DNA from: Dehalobacter sp. CP | Lineage (GTDB): Bacteria > Bacillota_B > Desulfitobacteriia > Desulfitobacteriales > Syntrophobotulaceae | Direction: 5' to 3' | DNA: 64,000 bases | NCBI GenBank assembly: GCA_009910795.1 | Contig: VMEE01000081.1 | Span: 53,321-117,320 of the forward strand | In this document: one piece after another, positions 17,311 to 27,478 of the stretch | Layout of the letters: every line of letters starts with the position of its first letter | Numbering within the stretch: the first letter of the stretch is position 1 | Position numbers and translations under genes: made by a program | The notes under the pieces: model-generated | The model's input: the letters and a program-made list of their open reading frames with translations, nothing else | Told to the model about the DNA's origin: nothing | Databases searched by the model: none

Positions 17311-17490
17311 TCAGATTTCGCTTTCGTGTGCTGCGAACATATCATCATTCGAATCTTTTTGCCAAAACTTCTGAATGTGTTTTTCGATTTTTTTGCCATA
17401 TCTTTTATAAGTACAACCCAGCAAAAATCCCCCCACCATGGCAGAACCCATGAACAGCAAGCTATGATCCGATTTTTTGGAATAAAGCAT
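17311..17490 (-). CDS. Small YtxH-like membrane protein (59 aa)
   Basis: A complete small gene is visible on the minus strand. AAGGAGG lies eight bases before ATG 17490, the frame runs 59 codons to TGA at 17311, and a terminator follows. The product starts with MLYSKKSDHSLLFMGSAMVG, has one glycine-rich hydrophobic helix ending in a cysteine (GGFLLGC), then a basic stretch (YKRYGKKIEKH) and an acidic tail. The helix-then-charged layout resembles YtxH/GvpT-type general stress proteins. Function unknown. Confidence 0.65.
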   Translation of the reverse strand: MLYSKKSDHSLLFMGSAMVGGFLLGCTYKRYGKKIEKHIQKFWQKDSNDDMFAAHESEI

Positions 17491-17601
17491 CCTAACAGCC
17501 TCCTTCCGCTGTATATATTTCTGTGTAATTCATTTGAATTTATTATGTATAGATCTGAAAAAAATAATCTAGGATAATTTATGTAATTGCAGGGGATGAA
17601 T

Positions 17602-18264
17602 ATGAAGTTGAATTTTAAGGCCTTAGCTTATTTTGTGATCGGTGTGGCAGTTGTTTTTTTACTGATGCCATTCGTCAGTTATTCTATCTATCAGTTCTTT
17701 CCTGAAATCAAAACGGCCTATTATCTTTCCATGATTACTTCGAATACCCTGTTTGTTATTTTGATTATGCTGATTATGTTCAAAAATAGGCTTTCCCTGA
17801 ATGACCTGGGCTGGAGAAGGACCAGTTTTGCTTCCGCCCTTATTGATGTATTCAAAATCTGTTTTTTGGTTTGGCTGATTAATATGATCTATATGGCATT
17901 TCTGTATTATTCAGGCCAGACAACGGCAGAAAATGAACTGGTAAAGCTCCTGCAGGACCCGACAATTTCCATGTTCATTGCGAACATTTTTCTGATCGCC
18001 GTTATTGTTCCTTTTATTGAGGAAACGCTGTTCCGGGGAGTGCTGCTCGGCTGTTTGCGGAATTATTTCGGCAAATGGACGGCGATTGTAATCAGTGCCT
18101 GCATTTTTTCCGCCCTGCATTTTGATTTGACCGGCTTCATTCCGAAGCTGGTTCTCGGAATCGGACTTGGTTTTTTATATACCAAACATGATTCGATTTA
18201 TCCGGCAATCGGGCTTCATGCGCTGAATAACTTACTGGCGGTTATCGGGGTCTCAGTATCTTAA
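17602..18264 (+). CDS. CPBP family intramembrane metalloprotease
   Basis: The 220-residue multi-pass protein carries the Abi/CPBP motifs EETLFRGVLLG, a FSALHF histidine and a C-terminal HALNNLL, which together form the glutamate/histidine active site inside the membrane. Six or more hydrophobic helices are visible. ATG 17602 is chosen with AGGGG six bases upstream; ATG 17596 is possible. Members cleave prenylated or other membrane peptides or act in bacteriocin self-protection; no peptide gene is adjacent, so the substrate is unknown. Confidence 0.85.
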   Translation: MKLNFKALAYFVIGVAVVFLLMPFVSYSIYQFFPEIKTAYYLSMITSNTLFVILIMLIMFKNRLSLNDLGWRRTSFASALIDVFKICFLVWLINMIYMAFLYYSGQTTAENELVKLLQDPTISMFIANIFLIAVIVPFIEETLFRGVLLGCLRNYFGKWTAIVISACIFSALHFDLTGFIPKLVLGIGLGFLYTKHDSIYPAIGLHALNNLLAVIGVSVS

Positions 18265-18277
18265 ACCGTAAAGTGAA

Positions 18278-18307
18278 TTGTAAGCGATCATTTTGCTGTG
18301 GTATAAT
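18278..18307 (+). promoter_or_regulatory. Extended -10 promoter of cmk
   Basis: TTGTAA (18278-18283), 18-bp spacer and TGGTATAAT, an extended -10 box with perfect TATAAT at 18302-18307. It would start the cmk-plsC-ispH transcript about 60 bases before the cmk start codon. Confidence 0.75.
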
Positions 18308-18370
18308 TTTGGCAGATGCGAGCTTCGAAACAGCGCGCAAGATTAAGATTTCTTTGATTGGAGCATCGTT

Positions 18371-19048
18371 TTGGAACATTTTCGTGAAAATCATTTGCAG
18401 GTGGCGATTGACGGTCCTGCCGGGGCAGGAAAAAGTACCATTGCGAGAATCGTTGCCGACAAACTTGGCTTGTATTATCTTGATACAGGTGCGATGTATC
18501 GAACTGTAGCTTATAAAGCCCTTGCTTCAGGAATTTCCCTTCAGGATGAAAAGGCAGTAACAGGTCTGGCCCGGATCATTGACATCAGACTAAGCCATAA
18601 TGACCGTCAAGCCGTATTCTGCGACGGGGAAGATGTTACCTCTAAGATCCGGGATGTTGAGGTAAGCAGGGCAGTATCGCTGATTGCATCTTATCCCGGG
18701 GTTCGTAACCGGCTGGTTGAACTACAGCGTCAGGAAGCACTGAAGGGCAATATCGTGATGGATGGCAGGGATATCGGTACATACGTCCTGCCGGATGCCG
18801 GAATTAAGATTTTTTTGACGGCTTCGACTTCTGAACGCGCACGTCGGAGATACCTTGAGAATATCAAAGAGGGTAAGGAGGTATCTTTGGAAGAAATACG
18901 CTTGGATATTGAAAAACGAGATGCAGTAGATTCCCAGAGAAAATTTGCACCGCTGAAACCAGCTAAGGACGCGGTGATCCTCGATACGACAGGTTTAACG
19001 ATTGATGAAGTTGTTGCCAAGATCATTAGAATTATCAGGGAGGGTTAA
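18371..19048 (+). CDS. cmk: (d)CMP kinase
   Basis: The 225-residue enzyme phosphorylates CMP and dCMP. The P-loop GPAGAGKST, the DTGAMYR substrate motif, the MDGRDIGT motif and the SERARRRY lid are intact. The start is a TTG preceded by GGAG; no better ATG precedes the P-loop. plsC begins just after the stop with a GGGAGGG ribosome-binding site, so the two are coupled. This is the usual start of the cmk-plsC-ispH block in Clostridia. Confidence 0.93.
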   Translation: MEHFRENHLQVAIDGPAGAGKSTIARIVADKLGLYYLDTGAMYRTVAYKALASGISLQDEKAVTGLARIIDIRLSHNDRQAVFCDGEDVTSKIRDVEVSRAVSLIASYPGVRNRLVELQRQEALKGNIVMDGRDIGTYVLPDAGIKIFLTASTSERARRRYLENIKEGKEVSLEEIRLDIEKRDAVDSQRKFAPLKPAKDAVILDTTGLTIDEVVAKIIRIIREG

Positions 19049-19052
19049 AGTG

Positions 19053-19634
19053 ATGCTGTATTCATTGGCAAAGGGAATCATGACCCTTGTTCTGAAGGTC
19101 AAAGGCTGCAGGATAACAGGCCTGGAAAATTTTCCTGCAGAAGGACCTGTGATTATAGCCTGCAATCATATTAGCCTCTGGGATCCGATTATTGTTGGCT
19201 GTTCGATGCCAAGACAGGTATATTTCATGGCGAAAGAGGAGCTTTTCTCGATACCATTGTTAGGGCAGATTCTGCACGGACTTGGTACTTTCCCGGTTAA
19301 ACGCGGGAAGGGCGATATCGGGGCATTCCGAAAATCGGTCAGGCTGTTAAAAGAAGGAAAAGTTCTGGGGATATTTCCGGAAGGTACCCGCTCCAAAACC
19401 GGTGACATTCAGGAAGCCATGGCAGGGATCGTTTTGATTGTAAACAAAAGCCATGCCCCGATTCTGCCGGTCAAGGTATATGGAGCCAGAGGATTATTAA
19501 CCCAAAAAAGGGGTAAGATAGGGATAATTATCGGTAAGCCATTTTATGCCGATAACCTTGAAATCCCTGAAAAGACTGAAAATAGCAGGGAATGGCTTGC
19601 CAATAAAATCATGGATGTTGTGAATGAAATGTAA
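19053..19634 (+). CDS. plsC: 1-acyl-sn-glycerol-3-phosphate acyltransferase
   Basis: The 193-residue membrane-associated enzyme transfers a second acyl chain to lysophosphatidic acid. NHISLWDP holds the catalytic HX4D motif, and FPEGTRSKTGD the glycerol-phosphate-binding motif. ATG 19053 lies four bases after the cmk stop with GGGAGGG upstream; GTG 19050 is an alternative. Together with plsY and gpsA in this window it covers most of the route from dihydroxyacetone phosphate to phosphatidic acid. Confidence 0.92.
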   Translation: MLYSLAKGIMTLVLKVKGCRITGLENFPAEGPVIIACNHISLWDPIIVGCSMPRQVYFMAKEELFSIPLLGQILHGLGTFPVKRGKGDIGAFRKSVRLLKEGKVLGIFPEGTRSKTGDIQEAMAGIVLIVNKSHAPILPVKVYGARGLLTQKRGKIGIIIGKPFYADNLEIPEKTENSREWLANKIMDVVNEM

Positions 19635-19719
19635 AAATCATAAAAGGTTAACAAGGTACTAGGAGGAATTTTGTTTTTCTCAGCGAAATAGACGTGATAG
19701 GCATAAAAGGAGGGCAGTT

Positions 19720-21762
19720 TTGTTGACGATTCAGCGAGCGGCAAAAGCAGGTTTCTGTTTTGGAGTCAAACGGGCGATTGAATTGGCTGAAAAAGCTGCC
19801 GGCACCGGGTTGACTGCATCTTTGGGACCGCTCATTCATAACCAGCAAGTTGTTGATTATTTGGCTGAGAAAGGATTGGAAGTCATTCACTCTGTTGATG
19901 AGGCTAAAATGGGTCAACAGCTTGTAATCAGGTCGCATGGCGTTCCCCCGGAAACGTACGAGGAAGCAAAGGAACGTGGAATTACCATTATTGATGCAAC
20001 GTGTCCTTATGTTCAAAAAGCGCAAAGAATGGCCGCAAGCTCATCAGCAAACAGTTTTGTCATTGTTGTGGGTGACAAAAGCCATCCGGAAGTTAAAGGG
20101 ATCCTAGGATGGGCAGGAAGTAATGCCCTCGCCATAGAGACGCTGGCCGAGGCTGAAGATTTGCCGTACTACCCGAGAATTACAGTCCTGGCCCAAACAA
20201 CACAGCAAAAAAGTCATTTTTTTACGGTTGTTGAAGAATTAAAAAAACATACTGGGGAGCTGATCGTCCAGAATACAATCTGCGCGGCAACTGAAGAACG
20301 TCAGGCCTCAGCCAGAGAATTGGCTGAAAAAGTGGATCTGATGATTGTCGTGGGGGGCTTGAGCAGTTCCAACACACGAAAACTGGGATCGATCTGCAGT
20401 GGGAAAACGAAAACATACTGTATCGAAACAGCTGAAGAATTACTGGAGATCTGGTTTACGGATGCTAAAATTACCGGCTTGACAGCAGGAGCTTCCACAC
20501 CGGATTGGATTATCGAGGAGGTTTACAAGAAAATGTCGGAGTTTATGGAAAAAACACAGATCCAAGAGGCTGAGGAAAGCGTTGTTAAGACGGTTAGTGA
20601 TGAAGAGAACATGATGGAAAATTTTGATAAGGGACTACCCAAACTTTATCGGGGCGCGATTGTCAAAGGGACCGTCGTAAAAATAACAGGCGATGAGGTA
20701 TTCGTGGATATTGCCTGGAAATCGGAGGGCATGATTCCTTTCGAGGAGCTTTCCGCTACCAAGGTTTCGAATATTAATGATCTCGTTAAAATTGGTGACA
20801 CGATTTCCGTAATGGTCATGCGTGTTGAAAACCAGGAAGGCTACCCTGTTTTATCCCGTAAACGGGCCAATGAGGTTGAAGCGAAGGAACAGTTGGCCCA
20901 TCTGGCCGAATCAAAAGAAGAAGTTCAGGCAGTCGTTACGGAAGCAGTCAAAGGCGGACTTCTGGTCGACCTCGGAATGAGAGGCTTTGTGCCTGCTTCT
21001 CAGGTTGAGACCGGCTTCGTAGACAATCTTGAAAAATATATCGGGAAAACACTTCGTTTAAGAGTCATCGAGTACGATGAATACAAGAAGAAACTGGTTC
21101 TTTCCCAAAAGGTTATTTTAGCTGAAGAGCAGGAAGGTAAAAAAGAAAAGCTTCTGGAGACGCTTAAAGAAGGCGATATCGTAAAGGGAACAGTCCGCCG
21201 CCTGGCCGATTTTGGTGCGTTTGTTGATCTTGGCGGTATTGACGGGCTGCTGCACATCTCGGATATGGCTTTCTCCAGAGTAAAACACCCGTCGGAGATC
21301 GTGAATGTCGATGATGAAGTTGAAGTTCAGATCTTAGCGATTGATACCCAAAAAGGCAGGATTTCCCTCGGGTTAAAACAGCTTAAAACGAATCCGTGGT
21401 CTGCTGCTGCTGAAAAATATGCCATGGGATCCATCGTACACGGCAAAGTCGTCAGAATCGCACCTTTCGGTGCTTTCGTAGAACTGGAGGATGGGATCGA
21501 TGCGCTGGTGCATATTTCCCAGCTGGCTGACCACAGGGTCATGAAAGTACAGGATGTCGTACAGGTTGGCCAGGAGATCACAGCCAAAGTCATCGATTTT
21601 AAACCGGAAGATAAAAAAATAAGCTTGAGTATCCGGGAACTGCTTACGGAAGCCAGTGAAGCCAGTGCCCGTCAGGATTTGGAGAACCAACCGGAAATAC
21701 CTGAAGTTACGATTGGCGAGAAAATTGGCAATATCCCGGATACAGACGTGGACACACTTTAA
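19720..21762 (+). CDS. ispH: IspH fused to four S1 RNA-binding domains
   Basis: One 680-residue frame joins two well-known proteins. Residues 1 to about 285 are IspH (LytB), which reduces HMBPP to IPP and DMAPP in the last MEP-pathway step. Its three cluster cysteines lie in GFCFGV, DATCPYV and TICAATEER. From about residue 308 there are four S1 domains (YRGAIVKGTVVKI, VQAVVTEAVKGGL, GDIVKGTVRRLADFGAFVDL, GSIVHGKVVRIAPFGAFVEL), as in ribosomal protein S1. The fusion is known from several Clostridia. The start is one of two adjacent TTG codons after AAGGAGGG. A linker rich in E and V joins the halves, with no stop or frameshift. Confidence 0.95.
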   Translation: MLTIQRAAKAGFCFGVKRAIELAEKAAGTGLTASLGPLIHNQQVVDYLAEKGLEVIHSVDEAKMGQQLVIRSHGVPPETYEEAKERGITIIDATCPYVQKAQRMAASSSANSFVIVVGDKSHPEVKGILGWAGSNALAIETLAEAEDLPYYPRITVLAQTTQQKSHFFTVVEELKKHTGELIVQNTICAATEERQASARELAEKVDLMIVVGGLSSSNTRKLGSICSGKTKTYCIETAEELLEIWFTDAKITGLTAGASTPDWIIEEVYKKMSEFMEKTQIQEAEESVVKTVSDEENMMENFDKGLPKLYRGAIVKGTVVKITGDEVFVDIAWKSEGMIPFEELSATKVSNINDLVKIGDTISVMVMRVENQEGYPVLSRKRANEVEAKEQLAHLAESKEEVQAVVTEAVKGGLLVDLGMRGFVPASQVETGFVDNLEKYIGKTLRLRVIEYDEYKKKLVLSQKVILAEEQEGKKEKLLETLKEGDIVKGTVRRLADFGAFVDLGGIDGLLHISDMAFSRVKHPSEIVNVDDEVEVQILAIDTQKGRISLGLKQLKTNPWSAAAEKYAMGSIVHGKVVRIAPFGAFVELEDGIDALVHISQLADHRVMKVQDVVQVGQEITAKVIDFKPEDKKISLSIRELLTEASEASARQDLENQPEIPEVTIGEKIGNIPDTDVDTL

Positions 21763-21780
21763 TAAAATTAATGCATCAAA

Positions 21781-21814
21781 TGGCTTCTTGCTTTGATTGG
21801 CAGGAAGTCATTTC
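21781..21814 (+). terminator. Probable terminator after the ispH-S1 gene
   Basis: TGGCTTCTTGC, eight-base loop, GCAGGAAGTCA with G-U pairs, followed by TTTCACTT. The T-run is weak. Confidence 0.45.
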
Positions 21815-21850
21815 ACTTCAGACGGAATTAATGCAACAGGAGGTCAAAAG

Positions 21851-22969
21851 ATGGCTGTTCAGAAGATAAAAACAAAAAAACCTGACTTTATTCTGTTATT
21901 TTCTGCAGTCATCATTTTGGCAGTTGGTCTGATTATGGTTTTAAGTGCTAGCTCCTCTTTTTCCTATGAGAATACCAATAATTCTTATTATTTATTTTTT
22001 AAGCAGCTGCGCTGGGTAAGCCTTGGAATAGTGGCAGCCGGGGCGGCGGTTTTTATTCCTTTAAAGTTCTTCCGGAAGATTTCCGGGCTGAGTATTCTCG
22101 TCAGTGTCATCCTGCTCCTGTTGGTCGAATTCAGCAATATGTCTATTACTACGAAAGGATCGGCTCGCTGGCTGGATATTTTCGGGATGTCCGTACAACC
22201 ATCGGAGATTGCGAAACTGGCCATCGTTTTTTTCTTCGCCTATATTCTTAACCGCTATCCGATAAAGAAGTTTACGGATATCTTCCTGCCGGTTGGTGTG
22301 CTCGCGGTCATTTTCTTGCTGGTTTATAAACAGCCCGACCTTGGAACCGCGATTGTCATCCTGGCAGCAGGCGGGTTTATGCTTTTGATGACTGAGCTTC
22401 CAACAGGTTATTTTCTGGCTGCGATACCTCTAATTGGCATCCCCGGATTCTACCTGGTCAAAGGTGAAGAGTATCAGTGGAACAGAATTTTAGGCTGGCT
22501 GCATCCATGGGAATATGCAACGACCTTCGGCTACCAGCAGATTAATGCCCAGATAGCCTTCGGATCGGGCGGACTGCTTGGGATAGGTATCGGGAGAAGC
22601 AATGAAGGGCTCGGGTTTTTACCTGAAAATTATACGGATACCATTTTTGCCGTGATCGGACAAGAATTTGGTTTCTTCGGGACTTCGCTTATGCTCTTGT
22701 GTTTTATCGTACTCATTGGACGGGGCTATGCCATATCCCGGCAATGTCAGGATGGATTCGGACGGATGCTCGGATTTGGGATCACAACGATCCTGGGCAT
22801 CCAAACCGTGATTAATCTTTGTGTTGTGACCGGCCTTTTTCCGGTAACCGGGATCACGCTTCCTCTCGTATCCTATGGAGGAAGCTCCCTGCTTGTAACC
22901 ATGTTTGAAATAGGTATTTTATTGAATATTTCGCGCTTCCGACAGGATAAGCTGTTGCGAAGCAGCTAA
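21851..22969 (+). CDS. ftsW: FtsW/RodA/SpoVE family lipid II polymerase
   Basis: The 372-residue protein has about ten transmembrane helices and SEDS-family motifs: a STTKGSARW-like ITTKGSARWLD loop, QPSEIAKL, the KQPDLGTA segment and a C-terminal GLFPVTGITLPLVSYGGSS. SEDS proteins polymerise lipid II for septal, lateral-wall or spore-cortex peptidoglycan. ATG 21851 with AGGAGG is used; the longer frame from 21797 has no ribosome-binding site. FtsW and SpoVE cannot be separated by sequence alone here, and the gene lies away from a division cluster, which leaves SpoVE possible. Confidence 0.85.
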   Translation: MAVQKIKTKKPDFILLFSAVIILAVGLIMVLSASSSFSYENTNNSYYLFFKQLRWVSLGIVAAGAAVFIPLKFFRKISGLSILVSVILLLLVEFSNMSITTKGSARWLDIFGMSVQPSEIAKLAIVFFFAYILNRYPIKKFTDIFLPVGVLAVIFLLVYKQPDLGTAIVILAAGGFMLLMTELPTGYFLAAIPLIGIPGFYLVKGEEYQWNRILGWLHPWEYATTFGYQQINAQIAFGSGGLLGIGIGRSNEGLGFLPENYTDTIFAVIGQEFGFFGTSLMLLCFIVLIGRGYAISRQCQDGFGRMLGFGITTILGIQTVINLCVVTGLFPVTGITLPLVSYGGSSLLVTMFEIGILLNISRFRQDKLLRSS

Positions 22970-23108
22970 CAGACGAATCATAAGGTTATTTATGTTTCAA
23001 TTCGATTGGGCAGTTATTTGGAAAATGGTTTACTAGTACCTTTATAATAGCCATTATAGTATAATAAAAAGGTTAACCAAGTGCTAAAGCGTTTTACGTT
23101 GGAAAAGG

Positions 23109-24446
23109 ATGGGGAAAATGCCCAATGGGTTGAAGGTATCTGCTGTCATGAAAAACAGTATTGCTGCTGAGATGGAAATCGAACCCGGAGATGAGATTCT
23201 CCAGGTGGATCAGCACAATATTCAGGATATTTTGGATTTGCAGTATTGGACCGCTGAGGAAGAATTTGCATTAATCATCCAGAAGAAGAATCATGAGATC
23301 TGGGAACTGGAGATTGTCAAGGAACCGGAGGAACCGCTTGGTATCGAAGTCAGCAGCGTAGGCCGGGACGGACTAATGAAGTGCCGGAATAACTGTGTTT
23401 TCTGCTTTGTCCGGCAGATGCCTCCCGGGATGAGATCATCGCTGTACGATCTGGATGACGATTATCGGATGTCGGTGAATCAGGGGAGCTATATCACTCT
23501 GTCCAACCTGAAGGAGAAGGATTTTCAGAGAATCATCAACATGCATCTAAGTCCTTTGTATATCTCCGTTCATGCATGGAATCCCGTCGTCAGGGAGAAA
23601 CTGATGAGAAACAGGCAGGCCGGGAAGCTGGCGGAGCAAATAAAAAGGCTTGCTGAAGCTGGTCTTGTTCTTCATACGCAGATCGTTCTGGTTCCTGATT
23701 ACAATGACCGGGAGATCTTGCAGGAAACCGTGGAGAACCTTGCGGCCTTTTTCCCACAGGTCCAGTCCATTGGGATTGTTCCGGTCGGCTTAACAAAGTA
23801 CAGGGATGGATTGCCTGAACTTCGGACTGTAACGCCGGAGGAGGCCAAGGAAGTCCTGGATATCGGCATAGAATGGCAGCAGAAATACCGAAAACGGACC
23901 GGCCTAAACCTTGTTTATTTTTCTGATGAATTTTATATGCTTGCAGGCAGAGATCTTCCGTCATATCCAGAATATGATGACTTTCCGCAGCTGGAAAACG
24001 GCATCGGCATGGCCCGAAAGTTTCAGGAAGAAATCCGGATGTGCGCCGGTGATCTGCCGGAGCAGATTCTGGAAAGGAAAATACACCTGGTAACCGGAGT
24101 ATCGGCAGCGGCCTATTTCCGAGACAGGATCGCGGAGCTGCCTACAGTTCAGGGTGTACATATTACCGTTCATGAGATTGGCAACCGTTTTTTTGGACCT
24201 GCGGTGACTGTAGCAGGGCTGCTCACGGCTCAGGACATCGCAGCGCAACTGGGTGACCTGCAGGGAGAATATTTCTTACTGTCGCGTGTGATGCTGAGAG
24301 CCGGTGAAGAAGTATTCCTTGACGGATATGATGTCCGGTGGCTGACCGAACAGGTCAATGGTATAGCGGTAGTTGTGGAGAATGATGGTCAATCTTTTAT
24401 AGAAGGACTTTTTGGGATAACGATTGGAGGTTCGGAAAATGAGTAA
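23109..24446 (+). CDS. DUF512 protein with PDZ and radical-SAM-like Fe-S motif
   Basis: The 445-residue protein has an N-terminal PDZ-like domain ([13 protein letters not shown]), then CRNNCVFCF, a CxxxCxxC cluster motif of radical SAM type, and the long DUF512 C-terminal region ([22 protein letters not shown]). The gene sits immediately before der and overlaps it by 8 bases, a conserved arrangement in Clostridia, suggesting a role in ribosome assembly or RNA modification, though this is not proven. ATG 23109 is kept; ATG 23118 is also plausible. Confidence 0.85.
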   Translation: MGKMPNGLKVSAVMKNSIAAEMEIEPGDEILQVDQHNIQDILDLQYWTAEEEFALIIQKKNHEIWELEIVKEPEEPLGIEVSSVGRDGLMKCRNNCVFCFVRQMPPGMRSSLYDLDDDYRMSVNQGSYITLSNLKEKDFQRIINMHLSPLYISVHAWNPVVREKLMRNRQAGKLAEQIKRLAEAGLVLHTQIVLVPDYNDREILQETVENLAAFFPQVQSIGIVPVGLTKYRDGLPELRTVTPEEAKEVLDIGIEWQQKYRKRTGLNLVYFSDEFYMLAGRDLPSYPEYDDFPQLENGIGMARKFQEEIRMCAGDLPEQILERKIHLVTGVSAAAYFRDRIAELPTVQGVHITVHEIGNRFFGPAVTVAGLLTAQDIAAQLGDLQGEYFLLSRVMLRAGEEVFLDGYDVRWLTEQVNGIAVVVENDGQSFIEGLFGITIGGSENE

Positions 24447-25770
24447 ACCTGTGGTAGCAATTGTTGGGCGTCCGAATGTCGGGAAATCGACGCTATTTAA
24501 CAGAATCGTCGGTGGCTTGGTAGCCATCGTTGAAAATACCCCCGGGGTAACAAGGGACCGGTTATATTTTGATGCTGAATGGCTTGGCAAAAAATTTACG
24601 CTAATTGATACCGGCGGTATAGAATTTAAAGATGAAACGACACCGCTTTCATCGAAGATGAAACAGCAGGCCGAAATCGCAGTCGATGAAGCTGATGTCA
24701 TCATGTTTCTTGTCGATGCCAAATCCGGGATTACGCCGGATGATCAGCAGATCGCCAGATACCTGCGGAAATCGAGCAAACCGGTATTGCTGGTCGCGAA
24801 TAAAGTAGAAAAATTTACCCGGTTTGAGGCAGAGGCCCATGAATTTCTGCCGCTGGGTTTCGGTGATCCGATTCCAGTTTCGGCCGTTCACGGCATGAAT
24901 ACCGGGGATCTTCTCGATACGCTTGTTTCGGTCCTGCCGGAAGATGCCGCGGCCGACTATGACCCAGATGTGATCAAAATCGCCGTGATTGGCAGACCGA
25001 ATGTCGGCAAATCATCGATTGTCAATATGCTGCTCGGGGAGGAACGGGTCATTGTCAGTGACATACCCGGAACGACCAGGGATGCAATCGATACCCCATT
25101 TACGTATGAAGAAAGAAATTATGTATTAATCGATACGGCCGGCATCAGGCGCAAGAAAAAAATCTCCGAAGTTACGGAGAACTACAGTGTGGTGCGTTCT
25201 TTCCGGGCTGTGGACAGGTCGGATGTCGTACTGATGGTGATTAATGCCATCGAAGGCGTAACAGACCAGGACAAGAAAATTGTCGGCTATGCACATGAAG
25301 CAGGAAAAGGTCTCATCCTTGTGATCAATAAATGGGATCTTGTGATCAAAGATGAGAAAACTATCAATAAATATGAAAAAGATATCCGGGAAGAACTGGC
25401 TTTTGTCCTTTATGCACCCACGCAGTTCGTTTCGGCCAAGACAGGCCAAAGAATCAATAAAATTATGGATCTGGTGGAATTTGTTGCAGAGCAGACCAGC
25501 AGACGTATCTCGACCAGCACCTTAAACAACCTGCTCCGGGAATGGGTGCATCTGAATCCGCCGCCATCGGATAAAGGCGTACGGCTAAAGATTTTATATG
25601 CAACGCAAAGCAGTGTTCAGCCCCCGACCTTTATATTCTTTGTGAATGATCCGGAGCTTGTTCACTTTTCGTATAAGCGCTATCTGGAAAATCAGCTGCG
25701 TAAGAACTTTGGCTTTGAAGGTTCGCCAATCAGAATGATCATGCGAAAAAGAGACGAAGAAAAACCATAA
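24439..25770 (+). CDS. der: Ribosome biogenesis GTPase Der (EngA)
   Basis: The 443-residue protein contains two complete G domains and a C-terminal KH-like domain. The first P-loop is [13 protein letters not shown], the second [13 protein letters not shown], with DTGG and DTAG switch II motifs and NKWD in the second domain; the first domain has NKVE at the NKxD position. Der acts in 50S subunit assembly. ATG 24439 overlaps the DUF512 stop with GGAGG upstream; the longer TTG frame is rejected. Confidence 0.96.
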   Translation: MSKPVVAIVGRPNVGKSTLFNRIVGGLVAIVENTPGVTRDRLYFDAEWLGKKFTLIDTGGIEFKDETTPLSSKMKQQAEIAVDEADVIMFLVDAKSGITPDDQQIARYLRKSSKPVLLVANKVEKFTRFEAEAHEFLPLGFGDPIPVSAVHGMNTGDLLDTLVSVLPEDAAADYDPDVIKIAVIGRPNVGKSSIVNMLLGEERVIVSDIPGTTRDAIDTPFTYEERNYVLIDTAGIRRKKKISEVTENYSVVRSFRAVDRSDVVLMVINAIEGVTDQDKKIVGYAHEAGKGLILVINKWDLVIKDEKTINKYEKDIREELAFVLYAPTQFVSAKTGQRINKIMDLVEFVAEQTSRRISTSTLNNLLREWVHLNPPPSDKGVRLKILYATQSSVQPPTFIFFVNDPELVHFSYKRYLENQLRKNFGFEGSPIRMIMRKRDEEKP

Positions 25771-25806
25771 TCTGCAAGTAAGAGAAATGAAGGAGAAAGT
25801 GTCATT

Positions 25807-26400
25807 ATGTTTGCGTATCTGATTTTTTTGCTTGCTTATCTTCTGGGCGCCCTACCATCTGCTTTTTTGGCAGGCAAGATCAAAAATATAGATGTCCGGA
25901 AGCATGGAAGCGGCAATATGGGAGCAACAAACACCTTCCGCGTTCTGGGTCCATTGTGGGGAATCGGCGTACTGGCTGCGGATGCGCTTAAAGGCGGCCT
26001 TGCAGCTTACCTTTGCTGGCTGCTCCTCGGCCCTTGGGGCGGCATTGCCGGCGGTCTGCTTGCGATGCTCGGACATAGCTTTAATCCGTATTTTGGCTTT
26101 AAGCGAACCGGTAAAGGTGCTGCCTGTGGTTTGGGTGTCATTGTTGTCCTGGTGCCGAAGGTAACGATTGTTGCCCTGGTGGTTTTTATTCTGGTTGTGC
26201 TCGTAAGCAGGTACGTTTCGTTGGGATCAATTCTAGCCGCAGTTACCGTGGTTATCATGGCTTTTGTTTTTCAGGAGCCGCTCGCTTATAAAGTACTGGC
26301 CTTGGTAGGCGCATCAACAGTGATTTTCCTGCATCAGTCCAATATTAAAAGAATCCTTAACGGGACTGAAGCTAAGTTTGGTAAAAATAAAGGGGAGTGA
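25807..26400 (+). CDS. plsY: Glycerol-3-phosphate acyltransferase PlsY
   Basis: The 197-residue five-helix membrane enzyme transfers an acyl group from acyl phosphate to glycerol-3-phosphate. The conserved loops [33 protein letters not shown] and the N-terminal [10 protein letters not shown] motif are intact. It is followed within a few bases by gpsA, which makes its substrate, so the pair forms a lipid operon with der. Confidence 0.95.
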   Translation: MFAYLIFLLAYLLGALPSAFLAGKIKNIDVRKHGSGNMGATNTFRVLGPLWGIGVLAADALKGGLAAYLCWLLLGPWGGIAGGLLAMLGHSFNPYFGFKRTGKGAACGLGVIVVLVPKVTIVALVVFILVVLVSRYVSLGSILAAVTVVIMAFVFQEPLAYKVLALVGASTVIFLHQSNIKRILNGTEAKFGKNKGE

Positions 26401-26407
26401 AAACAAA

Positions 26408-27418
26408 GTGAAAAAAATTGCAGTGTTTGGTTCAGGGAGCTGGGGAACAGCAATTTCTCTTCTGCTGGTCAGGGCAGGACATAAGGTCTCCCTTATCGGG
26501 ATCTTTTCAGATGAAATTGAATTGATGAAAAGGAAAAAAGAGAACATCCAATATCTACCAGGGTGCTTTTTGCCGGACGAGATCACCCCGACGACGGACT
26601 TAAAAGAAATCGATGCTGAAGCCGTATTCATCAGCGTACCTTCCCATGCGGTCAGAGAAAGCGCACGTCTGATCAAGCCATACTTAAGACCCGGCTGCAT
26701 TATCATCAATACGGCCAAAGGACTCGAAGAAAATACGGGCTTAAGGCTTTCCCAGGTACTTGAGGAAGAACTGCCGGGTCATCCGATTGCGGTCTTATCC
26801 GGCCCGAGTCATGCGGAGGAAGTCGGCAGAGATGTTGTTACAGCCGTCGCCGTTGCCGCCAAGGATATCAAAGTGGCCGAAGCCGTTCAGGATCTGATCA
26901 TGACTTCGAAATTCAGAGTGTACACAAATCTTGACATGATCGGCGTTGAGATGGGCGGGTCGCTCAAAAATATTGTTGCGCTCTGTACCGGTATCCTGGA
27001 TGGGATGAACCCGAAAGACAATACCAAAGCAGCCTTAATGACCAGGGGACTCGCTGAGATGACCCGACTCGGGGTGGCCATGGGCGGTCAGCCTGAGACT
27101 TTTTACGGGCTGGCCGGAATAGGAGATCTTATTGTGACTTGCACAAGCCTGCACAGCCGTAACCTGCGGGCAGGAAGGGCACTGGGCACCGGTAAGCCGC
27201 TCGATGAAGTCCTGAGGGAAGTCGGCATGGTCGTGGAAGGCGTTCGCGCGACAAAAGTCGCCTTTGAGCTGAGTAAAAAATATGGTATTTCGATGCCGAT
27301 CACCGAACAGGCCTACAAAGTACTGTTTGAAGGACTTAGTCCGAGCGAAGCACTTGAGAACCTCATGATGAGAGGCAAAAAACATGAAACAGAGGATATG
27401 GGGATATTCGGGCGTTAA
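26408..27418 (+). CDS. gpsA: NAD(P)-dependent glycerol-3-phosphate dehydrogenase
   Basis: The 336-residue enzyme reduces dihydroxyacetone phosphate to sn-glycerol-3-phosphate. FGSGSWGTA is the nucleotide-binding loop, SGPSHAEEV and GGSLKNIVALC hold substrate and catalytic residues (Lys in the latter), and RNLRAG is near the end. A frame extends upstream into plsY, but GTG 26408 starts at the usual point and follows GGGGAG. A terminator closes the operon at 27479. Confidence 0.95.
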   Translation: MKKIAVFGSGSWGTAISLLLVRAGHKVSLIGIFSDEIELMKRKKENIQYLPGCFLPDEITPTTDLKEIDAEAVFISVPSHAVRESARLIKPYLRPGCIIINTAKGLEENTGLRLSQVLEEELPGHPIAVLSGPSHAEEVGRDVVTAVAVAAKDIKVAEAVQDLIMTSKFRVYTNLDMIGVEMGGSLKNIVALCTGILDGMNPKDNTKAALMTRGLAEMTRLGVAMGGQPETFYGLAGIGDLIVTCTSLHSRNLRAGRALGTGKPLDEVLREVGMVVEGVRATKVAFELSKKYGISMPITEQAYKVLFEGLSPSEALENLMMRGKKHETEDMGIFGR

Positions 27419-27478
27419 GTCTTGGGATATAGTCCTGAGATAAGCTTAGCATGCATTTTAGAGTTGACAAGGTACTAG

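Noticed and set aside
16989..17399. A 136-codon minus-strand frame across hutP and the downstream gap
   Set aside because: It overlaps HutP in antisense and a different frame (17311-17490) with a proper ribosome-binding site explains the region better.
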